From assembly GCF_003171515.1 (NCBI RefSeq), contig NW_027093983.1:119219-183218 (forward strand): 64,000 nt of DNA, written 5' to 3'. The notes under the pieces were generated by a model. That model did not search any database. It saw only the letters and a list, made by a program, of their open reading frames with translations, and was not told the DNA's origin. A program made the position numbers and the translations under genes. Source of the DNA: Pyrenophora tritici-repentis. Lineage: Eukaryota > Ascomycota > Dothideomycetes > Pleosporales > Pleosporaceae. Of this stretch, positions 1 to 12,100 are shown piece by piece (the stretch's first letter is position 1; each line of letters starts with the position of its first letter).

Positions 1-132
1 TATGTATTTATATTATACATATCTTCCCTGCTGATTGTCTCTAAACCTTAGTATTATCTTATCGTATAACTAACTAAAATTTTAAAGGTGTTCCAGCATA
101 TAGTCAAATTTTACATGCGCCCTATAATTTTG
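1..132 (-). other. Group I intron, 5' part (nad5 intron 9, site HA|F)
   Basis: The exon ends in CATGCGT and the intron starts CAAAATTATAGG. The signature seen in many introns of this window is present on the minus strand: a 'GACTATATGCTGGAA' block (86-103) and a 'AATCAGCAGGGAAG' block (about 25-40). The rest, including any ORF, lies beyond position 1. Confidence 0.8.
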
Positions 133-3100
133 ACGCATGGTTCACCAAATGAAATAAAGCTATATTATAAGAAGATAAACCTACAGCTATAACCATCATC
201 CCAAGCTGGCTCATTGTAGAATAAGCAATAACTTTTTTAATATCTTGTTGGAATAAACCTATTAAAGAACTAAATACAGTTGTAATTGCACCTAATCATA
301 AACATAATATTAGCACTATTGAACTATATTCTATTAAAGGAGATGAACGCATTAATGAGTAAACTCCTGCTGTACATTTGTGTTGGCTATCCTTAACTAT
401 AAGGAATAGCGCGCCATATCTTTAGACATGGATCGGACTATATCTTTAACTTATAAATTTATTGATGTCTTTCGTTAAAAGATCTATTTTATTTAGTCCT
501 TCTAACGTAAGATGTTCCTTATTTAATACCATATCATGTATTTTACATCATTTAGTAAATGAAAGAGATTTTTTGGTTTTTAATTTGTATCTAGAAAAGT
601 AATTTCTAATAACCTTAAGTTTAGTAAAGGATGAACAATGAAAGCTTCAACCATCTCAACTTTTGTCATATCTAACATTTTTTAAATCTAAAGAATCAGT
701 ATTTAAAAATATATCACGAAGTGTTTTAATAATCTTAAATTCTTTTTGAGAAATTTGAAATGTTAAATGCGGAGCTCTTCTAAGTTTGGATGTAGAACAA
801 CTCTTAACTCTACCACAAAAACAACCTTCTGCGTCTACAAAACCAGAGATTCAACCTGAATATAAACTAGGTTTAACTAACTGATCTTTAAAAGGAATAT
901 CCATATTATATTGTTTGTTATATGTAGTTAATCATACTTTAAATTGTTCTTTTTTATAATGAGTGCATAAATTTCCATTAAATATATGAATTAATCTAGA
1001 AAAATTTTCTTTTGAAGAAACATAAAAAACTCCTACATTTCTATTTTCCTCCTTCCTCATTAAAATTTTACCAAAACCTAGTTCTTTTTTTATGTAATAA
1101 AGAACTTGTATATCCGAAATACTTTGAGTAATATCAAAATAGATTTTATCTTTACATACAATAAAAGAACCATCTCCCTCTGTAAAACCTATGAATCATT
1201 CTAAAAACTGTTTGTTAACTTTTTTTTTTTGTTGAGGCATTAAATTAGAATATTCGTTAAATTCATAAGTTATATCACGTGTAGCCTCTGAAGATCCTTC
1301 GTCGTGCGACGAAGTTTCCTGCTGATTAACCCCTTCTAGAATAGAAAAACCTCTTCTAAAACACAAGATTTTCTTATTTATCTTATCTAAGGGTAAACTT
1401 AAAATATAAATAAACTTGATGTAAGGTGATCCCAGCATACAGTGATATCATAATTGATGAACTCACATTAATCAACGGCTACATTCTTTGTTAAATTGTC
1501 AAGTAAATAAATTACAATATACGTTAAAATATCTAGTCATCTTTAAAATTTTCTTCCTGTATTCATTCCATCCACTAAATCTTTTAATTTCTTCAAACCC
1601 TCAGGAGTTAAATGTGCCTTGTCTTTTAACAAAAAAACACCTTTACAAAAATCTAAAAAATCTTCATATTTTGCTCCATATATAGTATGAGTTTGAAATA
1701 AGGGTATAATTATTGTAATTAAATCTTTTAAATTTGCTACAGATATTGTGTATCTATCTCTGTCCCCACTAGGTTTTACAATAGTACCACAACCCATAGA
1801 TTCTATAATTCTATTTAAAACAATTAAATCACGTTCATGTTGAGTAATACGGAATTGAGGCTGACAAGTAAATCCTAATGTCATTCTGGCTTGTTTAATA
1901 TAATTTAAACCAAATGTACCATCTGCTTGTGCAAATCCTACTATTCAATTAGGATCTAATTTATCTTTTGGAGAAACAAACACTGGTTTATTTATAGGTA
2001 CAATATTCGGATAATTGTCTAATAAACTAGAAGATAACCCTTTAGGGAACACAGATTTTATGGATAATATCTTTTTAAACCCTTCAAGAGTTAAATGCTC
2101 TTTTTTATTAATAATATCTAATACTTCACATCATAATCTAAAATGAACATCTTTAGTGGTTTGAAGAGGGTATTTTTCAAAATGTTCCCTAACCACATTT
2201 AAAGATTTTATAGATGATATTTCATAAATGTACATATTTCCTGATTTACTAATAGACCCTTCTCCATTAAAATATTCCTTTATTCTCTCTAAAAGAATTA
2301 AATTTAAAGAATTTTGTTCAGCTCCAATAGAGTATACTATACTTGATTGATACCCTATTGGGCTATTTAATAATTTACGTATACGTATAGAAAAACTACC
2401 TTCTCCGTCAGTATAACCTGTTACGAATAAAGGATGTAATTTATTACTTGACTTTGTACTAAAAAATTTTTTTGTAACCATGGTTGCCGTTTTCGTAACC
2501 TTTACCCTTGGTATATATTAGATTAAAATATTACACATTAAGGGAAAGCTGGTTATATACAATTAAGGTAAATTTATTAAGAATTGTTATTCTTATTTAT
2601 TTTTACCACCTGTCTCCAGGCTGCTAGAGTACACCTTAACACTGAGAAAACTCAGGCTCTACCGTCTACTCGTTGCTCTTTTCCTACGATATACTTATAT
2701 CATAAGGTTAGATCCGCGATTGTCCTTTCTTTTCATCATTTAGTGGTTGTTACTATACCCTAATCATTACAGTAGGCCATACTTAAACTTTTCATTAAGT
2801 ACTTAGTACACTAAACATCGGAGTTCCCCGGAGTTTGGCAGAATTATTCGCCTATTATTAGTTGCTTACACTAAACTCAGCGTGTATTAATGCAGACACA
2901 GGAGTAGGCAAATTGGTTGATTTATGCTATATGTAGATCAATGTCTACACTAATACGGCACAAATACTCAACAACTCACGTTATTGTTCGGACTATATCA
3001 TCAATTACATTATTTGTTTATGAATTTAATTTTATCTTTTATGATTTCTATACCTGATTCAGTTAAATGTTTTTTATCTTTAACCAGATGATATACTTTT

Positions 3101-6100
3101 AACCATCTCAAGTATGAAACATGTTTTTTAGTTTTAAGAGGATAATTGTGTATATAATTTAATATTTTATTAAGTTTACCAAAATTAACTACAGTATTAT
3201 AACCATCATAGCTTTTTATATGTGTTACATAACCATCTATTAGGTTAGCAAGGAGTTTACTAAATTCCACATCATCTTTTTGAGAGATTACGTATCTTAC
3301 AGTAACTATATGTTTACCTGTTTTACTTAAATAGGCAGAACTAGTGAAACATCCTTCTGCATCTGTAAATCCAGATAATCATGCATTACATAGATTTACT
3401 TTTTCATTTGATTCTATATGTATAATATTCGTTTTATATTTTAAATTAAAAGCTTCTAATCATGATTTAAACTGAGATTTTTTATTTTTAGTTATTAAGT
3501 TACCATTGAATATCTTTATTATTTTTAAAAGATTATCTTTATCTCTAACTCTATACTGATGAGTTTGGTTTAATTTGCTTTGTACTGTTACGGATCCAAA
3601 GCCTAATTCTTTTTTAATGTAGAATAGTACTTGTGCATCTACGCTAGATTGTGTTACTTTAAACACTAAATAACCTCTTTTGTCTATACTAAATCCTCCA
3701 TCTCCTTCAGCAAATCCTATTAACCATCATTCAAAAATTTTTTTATCATCTAATGTAATTGCTTCACGTGTAGTCTCTGAAGAGCCCAAGTTATTAATGT
3801 GGTTTCCTGCGGATTGTCCCTCATTCTGGATTTTTCCGAAGCTTACAAGGTAAACAGTGGACCATAATATAAAAACGGGATGTTCCCGCATATAGTGAAG
3901 TTTAAGGAAGGCCCTATTCAAACCCTCCATCGCCATAGGTAGTCAGAGGTGAAGACCTACCTGCGAACTTTTAGCCATAGCTCCAATTAATATACATATA
4001 CCTATAATAGTTACTACATTTTCATTCATGTAGGGAGCTAATGAGAATACAGTAGCATAATCTAAATTCAAATTACTTATAGACTTTCAACTATAATTTG
4101 GACTGTATCTTCACCCTATTCTATTTATCATTAGGGTGTATAACGCGCAGTCTCTGAGGATCCTCGATACATAGTATATATATTTAATGTTTCCTGCTGA
4201 TTGTCCATTTTCACTTATTTAAATAAGATCTATTCATTTTAATGTTTATGGTCTGTGTACATATCCAAAAAGATGTTTCCACAATATCCTATAAAATGAC
4301 TTTAGGGGTTTCCAGCGATACAGTTACATAATAAGGGTGATATTACTACCACCCACGGCAATTCTTTTCACTAAAATGCAAAGAATCTAAATGTGAAAAA
4401 TTATATACTTTCCTCTTACTATTAAAATTATTTTTTATAATTTTTATCTTATCCAAATTCTCTTTAGTTAGATTTCCTCTATGAAGATCTTGAACAAGAC
4501 ATCAGTCTTTATATGCTAAATACTTAGAAGAATATAAAGGAAAATTATCAAAATATTTACGAATTATTTCATGACTTCTAGAACTATGAGCCACCGCCAG
4601 AAAAGCATAATATACTTTATCATCTGTTTTTCTAGTTCTAGTGTAGAGATTAACAGTAAAAAAGGCAGTTATTTCAGTTAAAATATTAAAATAACTATTC
4701 CCTCCTTGATCTTGAGTAACTTTTCTAGAATAATTTTGTTTTACTTCTATACGAAAAAAAGTTTGTACTCTTTTAGTAGCAATATTTCCTTTTTTCTTTC
4801 TATCAGTTATTGTAATAGAAAAGTTCCCATCAGCGTCTGTAAATCCTGCTAATCAACTATTACTATCTAAAGGGGATAAATCTAAACCTAGACAAGGAAT
4901 AGTAGTATTATCTTGTTTATTTATTCAACAAATAGCTCTATGTAAAGCTTCTATTTTTGGTGTACGCATGTATCCGTTAATTAAATGGATTATTTTTAAA
5001 ACTTCTTCTTTAGCTAAAATTTGTAATAATACATGACCTGCCTTTTCTCTGTTAATCACCTTACCTACTTTTAATTCAGCGGATAACTTTTCAGCTAAAG
5101 GTTTATCATGAATATTAAAAACGATAATAATTTTTGGCCGATAAATGACTTTAGTGTTAGAGTTTGGGTCCTGAACACCCATGTACCCATCTCCTTCTAT
5201 TAATCCAGCTAAGTAAGGCCCAAGGGAACCATTTCTTCCTATTTGGGTCGTATAATATCTTTTTATTTGATGACAAGAACTAGATCTATTATTTTTATAA
5301 GGGTAATCATATTTATATTCACATTTAGAAACTTTAATTTTTTCTGTCTTACCAAAACCTCAAAGAATCGCAAACATACCAATAGTTAAGAAACAATCAC
5401 CCACACGATTAGTTAAAAATGCTGAAAGAGAACTTTGATTTGCTGCTATTCTAGTAAATCAGAAAGATACTAAAAGATATGAACAAACCCCAACCAACTA
5501 TTGGGTTACTAGTTATCTAATATATATACAAATTATTATACATTAAAGTAACCCCTGTACTTTAAGACCTAACAGGAATTACTTAAAGCCCTAGTATACT
5601 ATACGATATAGTATAAATAGTCTGACCAAGCATTAAGCACCGTTGCAGGCACCCACCTTTGTATATTCTAGTCGATAGCGATCCAAAACATAACCGACGA
5701 TCTGGAAATTTAACAACTTCTTTGATCGTTTTCAAAGGCATCGCTAGTGATATATTAAAACCCTAATTTTTAGACTTTTAATCTATTTATTCTCCTGACT
5801 CACGATAATAGACGATCGCTCTTCTTAGCCAGGTTTCAATTATATGAAACTGTTCTGATTTTCTAAATATAATATCACTAACTATAGCTAGTTATCTTAC
5901 CAAGTGAATATAATATGCTTATTATATAGCGTAGATTGTATAAATCTTATTTAATCTTATATAACATACTTTCATGAATAAAAGGTCCCACAATATCTTT
6001 AAGTTTAGTTTTTTGTCTTACAGGGATGTAAATAACTCACTGATCTTTTTTCTTTTCTTCTAACCTAGTGGTTAAACCAAAATTTTCTAATAACACAAAC

Positions 6101-9100
6101 TGAATATGTTTTACGTCTTCTAGTTTAAATGCTCTAGTATGTAAGATAGTTTGATTATATACTGATAATCCACCATCATCCATATCCTCCTATCCTACTA
6201 CCTAACCTAACCTTACCTAACCTAACTATTATCGCATTATAGTTATTTGGTAATATTTTTTAAACAGTTTAATTTCTCCTTTCTCTTTTTGCACCCTTTC
6301 ATTATTCTGTAGCGCTTTAAAATCAGTACTTAATCCCTCGGCTGCTTTACGTATAGAAGTATAGGTTGTAGTTATTTGTGTTCTTACATCAGTAACCTCA
6401 ACCTTTATAGCTTTTTTTTCATTGATTGCTAGCATACGTTCTCGGGCTTTAACACGTTGTTCTTTGCTGGCATTGTGTTTAGCTAAGTGCTCTTGGAGTT
6501 TGGCTGTTTGTTCAGGAGTACGGAGGCGAGCTTTAAATTTAGCTATAGTTTCTTCAGAATGTTTATAACCTAAAGGTGAGCCAGCTATCTTTAAAATATT
6601 ATATTCAGGGTTCAAAGTATCTATATAATACTGTTCTCTCTCAATCACCTCCGACGATTCGCAATATTCTAAGATTGTAAGACTAAATCCACTATACCCC
6701 GGTGCGGTAAAACCAAATAATTCTTAATCTATAATCTTATATTTGATTCCGTAAATGAAGAAAGAGATATAGAACTGTACCGAGATTTATTCTGGATAGA
6801 ACTAAAGCCTTGGAAAGAACTAATATTAGATTTAGTTGCGCGAAAGCATGGAATCCTAGTCTTTATCAGAACTAGGTATATAGTAAGAGAACTTATACTT
6901 ATTATTATAAGGCTCACCTGACCGTAAATATTTACGAATAGTAGAATGTACTATACCTATTGCTAAAGCTGCAGAACGAATAGAAGAATAAACAATAGTT
7001 GTTTTAGTTCTAATGTCAAAAACTTCCACTTTGTGTGAAGTGCGTAAATGGAGTTTTTTTAAGTGTTCTTGATGTTCTTTACTGTTACTAAGAATTTTCA
7101 TTCTTTCTCGAGATCGTTCTTTCTGTTCTTGACTTGTATTTAACTCCATTAATTGCTCTCTACGATGAGCTTCTCGTTCTATGGTTCATTTTTTAGTTTT
7201 AGATCCTTCAGGATGTTTGTAACCAAAACTGGACCCAGCTTTTTTTAAGATATTGTACTCAGGGTGCAATAAATCAAAATAATGTTGTTCCCTTTCTATT
7301 GCTTTCTCAGGAGCACAATATTCAAGAATTCCCAGCGAAAAGTTAGAGTAGCCGTATTTCCATAAAGCAGCATAAATCTTGCTTCTACCCCTTTTACTGT
7401 GTGTTTCCAAGAAAGAAGCAGTAAAATAATCTCTCAATCTATTACCTAAGTCGATACTACTTCCAATATAACACTGCCCAGAAGGTAAATAAGTCCATAT
7501 ATAGACACCAGCACGCTGGCGATTTTCTTTTATTATTTGTGCCTTCTGGGTATCTGCATTTTCATATATCTTTACCGGAACTAATGAAGATGGAGTGTCA
7601 GTTGAAGTAGAATAAGCTCTATAAATAGCGGCTTTGAAGGATCGGTAGTTTCATAACCTGACAAAAGGTGCCCCCCACATTCGAGAAATAGAAGTATGTT
7701 TAACCATCAGTTGGTTTTCTAAATTGTAATATCAACTAAATCTTTTGGATAGATTTACACTACTACCTACATAACATTTATTGTTACTTAGATTTACTCA
7801 GCAATAAACCCCGCATTTATTTCTATTATCTTTATAAATAAAGACCTTATCTTTATCCGCATTAGAATAAATCTTCTCCACCTCCGTGTTTTTTAAAGGG
7901 GGGGCAGAACTTTTATGAAAGAGTGCGGATGATGTAGAAAAATATCTTCTACCTTCGGCTAAACCTCTAGCTGTCAACAACTCACCTAGATTTCTAGGTA
8001 CTATTTTAACTTTATCCTTATAAAATAAACCGTGATAATAATTTAAACAAGGAAGAGCCATAGTTCAAAATCTAAGAGATTGAGTAACTACACCTGAACG
8101 CTTATCGGGCTTTCTTGTTACAATACTAGGAGAGTTCAAAACGACAGGTTCCATAAGCTTATATAAATAGTTTAAATATTCTTTCTTTTCAGGATAAGAT
8201 TGCTCTATATACAATATTGTGTTATTAGTAAGTTTAGGTCTATGTAAATACCCGTCACCTAATATTAAACCAATAAGAGCTTCTTTTTGTTCTAAACTTA
8301 ACTCACAGGTTTTTCTTAATTTCCTTTTGGAATTCCTTAGATCGGCCAGATCTGGTAAGGTAGCCAGACCTCTTTTAAACTGAGGAGTACCAAATAAAGT
8401 TAATTTTAAAAGAGGCTTATTAAGAAGGTGATGTTGTGAAGATACAATATGATGCTTTACTATTCTAGTAAAAGCATCTCTAGAGGAATTTTTAACATAT
8501 AGTGATCCGCAATTAAGACCACTATTTTTCTTAATCTCAGTTTCTATATTATATTTAATTTTTAAAACCTGAGATAAGTTCCTCAAACCTTTTGCACCGA
8601 AAAATGATAAAGATGTATTTGATCTAGTTTCGTTCATAAATATAGCTTTTTCTTCTGCCCATACAGACGATAAGAATAAAGTAGCTAATGCTAATGGTGT
8701 AATGTATTCATATAAATTATGTGGTATAATTTTTAGGTTGTTTCTATAAAATAAGTAGTATAATCAGTTAAAACTAGCAAAACTATAGCTTTTTAACACA
8801 TAAAAAAACAACACTTTGTTTCCTTTACCTATAAATCTATATAGTTTAGGTTTTTTATCGCTACAATACCCAGCTTTGGCTAACGTTGAATAAAACCACA
8901 TTATATATTCTACATTATCACTATATTTTATAAATATAATCCGAACACCACCATCTAATTCATCAGATCTTCTTTCCAAGTAAGAGCTAGATAGTAAAGA
9001 ACCCACTATTAAAGATATTATATTCAAGTTATGGGGACCTATTCTCTGATGGGATTTTAAATTTTTAGAAAAGAAAAATCTTTTTTGAAAAGGAGTAACC

Positions 9101-12100
9101 ATCATGAGCATAAAATTCAATTCACTATGGTTTGAATAACTTAGCCATTTAAGGCATTTTATAAGGCTACCTTCTCACAGGTTTTCAGTTAAAAACTATT
9201 GCGAATCTTTTGTACAAAAGATTTAATTGGTTATATCCCTAATTTATATAACATTTCAGGTATAAAATACGGTTTTACTAATACTATTAATTTATCCATA
9301 CTTTTTTTACTTATTCTAATTCTATAACTTTGAACACCACTGCTACTAATACGTTTATTCAAAGTAGCTTTTATTCCAAAGTTTTCATGCAATGCACTTA
9401 TTAGAAGTTCTTGTTCCTCTTTAGTGAAACTTTCTGTGCATAACATAACTATGCCTTGATATAAAAACCCATCTCCCATAATTAAGTGAGCTAACCCTCT
9501 TGGTGTTAATAAGTCTTGTATACTTAAAGGAATAACTTTTTTTTGATCTTTGTAAAATAAAGAATGATATTCATTTAAGCAAGAAAACCTTAATGTTCTA
9601 ACATATATAGATTTATATATTTTACCTGTTCTAGGATCAGCTTTTCTTACAACTATTACAGGCTCCATGTCTATTAAATCGCCAAATAAAGTGTATAAAC
9701 TAAATACATATGACTTTTGGTCAGGGTAAGTATGATCTATTCTAAGTCTTGTATTATAAGTAGGTTTACCTTTTTCCAAATAGCCATCTGCTAACATTAT
9801 ACCTATGATTGATTCCTTTTGCTCCTGTGTTAGTTCATACTCTTTTTTGTACTGTTTAGAGTATTTACTGGTTTCAGGTATTTTACTATAAAATCTTTTA
9901 AATACACATAAAGGATAAGTGATATAGTATATATAAGAGGTGTAGTATGGATATAAAAAATAGTATGAGTAAAAAATGAGAATACTAACCAAATAAAAAC
10001 CAATATGCAATAGTTTTATAACAAAAACTTGGACTATATCTTTACCCCTATATCCTGTTTGTTTCCCTCAGTTATTTTTTTTTTTTCTTTTGCCATGCTT
10101 CGAGTATTCGAAATTACGTCGAAAAAAAAGTAACCGTAAGCTTGTGGGAAGAAACCATTTTTTATAGATATAGTAGGGTATTCCACGTATAGTCTCTGAG
10201 GATCTTACTAAGACGAATTGTCCTTTTATTTCCTGCTGATTCTTATAAGCAAAAGGGCTTATACTTTCCAGCATACAGTGGAATAATAGTTTATGAACTT
10301 AAATCCATAAACGGCCGAGAATGGACCTACAAACATTAATAAATAGTTATCTGCTGTAACTAATATAATCATCATAAATGTGAACAAGCTTAAATAGCTA
10401 AAGAATCTTTGGTTATGCATATCATCAAATTTATCCTGCAATTGATTTATTAAGTGTTTTATATTAACAATGGTTAATTATCTTCCAAATTTCTACCTGT
10501 GTTCATACCAGATTTTATTTTTCTAATAGAATTTATACCTTCCACCGTAAGATGAGAACGATTAAGCATTAAACTATGGATCTTACATCAATCAAGATAA
10601 TCATATAATTTTATACCAATTATAGGGTTTTCATTAAAAAATGGAACTAATATATTGGTAATATCCTTAAAATCAACTATTGTAAAACTAAGTGCAGATT
10701 TACCAGCATATTTATATATCTTTCCTGACCCTAGATACTCAACTATTTTCTGCATTAATATAAGATCTCTACTGTGTTGAGATATTCTAAATCTTAATTG
10801 TACTCGATAACCTAGTTTACTATTGGTTGATGGTATACGAACATCAAAGTTTCCCTCCGCGCTAACAAATCCTGAAATTCAATAAGGGTTTAAAATAACA
10901 TTATCATAATTTATTACAGGTCTTTCAACTGGAATATATCCAGCAAACTCTGATATTAACATGTCGGATAAACCTAAATTCATTGATGCTTTTATGTTCA
11001 CTATTTCTTTTATACCTTCGACTGTAAGATGAGCTTTATTATTTACAAGTTCTACGGCTTTTTTAAATAATAAAAAATCTGCGGCTTTTTGAGTTAATAG
11101 CGGATATTTTTCTAAATGAAAAATAAGGTTATTTAAATCTTTAATTGAATCTATTGAATAATTAACTACATCTCGGTTTCGAGCTGAATGAATCGAACCA
11201 ATACCACCTAAGTGTTGTTGTAATAGACATAATAAATTAAGATCTTTTGTGTGTAGACCTATTTGAAATTTCAATTGAACACGTCAACCTAAATTACGAG
11301 CTTTATTTTTGTCTACTATTATACTAAACGAACCCTCACCATCTATTAAACCAGATCAGACTCCAGGATTTACAATAGTAGAACTATAGGTAGAAAATTT
11401 TTTTAAATCGAATTGTTTAGATGGGTTTTTGATGTAGGAGTTTCAACCTTGTTGCATATTGAAACCGAGTTTTATATCTCTATTCCTTTCGGAACCCTGT
11501 AGAATAAGCCTTAAATTCATTAAATTTGATTTAATGAATCAACTGCCGTCTACTCGTTGCTCTTTTACAACAATATCATTTAATATTGCTGACTTAGATC
11601 CGCGATTGTCCATTTTGTTTTCACGCATCTTAAGGCTTATTACCATCTCTGAGTAATTAATTCAGCCACATATAGTTTTTCAACTATAGCTTGGTACCTT
11701 AAGCTTTAGGAATTCCCCGGAGTTTGACAGTTTACCCCCATAGACGCGTTTTCCCGTTACGCGACCCCGAGGGTCATCCTCCATATAACCTATAGAATAG
11801 ATATGCACTAAAGAAGAAACAATTAAAACAGGTATAAGCATAGATCGTACCCTAATTAGTGCAATTTTATTATCAGAAATAGTCCTATAACTGTATTAAA
11901 AGCACAAGCTACTTACTGTACAAGTATAGACTATCAACTGTGTCAGTCTTATATAATCTTCTTGCTTACAATTTGAACTCGTTTTAGGGACCGAGTGCAC
12001 ATTTGAACAGACATTTCAGCCTAACCCTTGTGAACCACTCTGTAGCGACGTTTATAACCGCCGACGGTCTTTGAAAACTTTAAGATATCATTGACCGTTT

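Noticed and set aside
1543..2487. Hidden extra nad5 exon between the two HEGs of intron 8
   Set aside because: ATMV joins directly to TAGVY in all ND5 proteins, so no residues remain for an exon.
6184..6232. CCTAACC repeat as a true mitochondrial telomere
   Set aside because: Only four to five units, internal, flanked on both sides by parts of one intron; no terminal structure.
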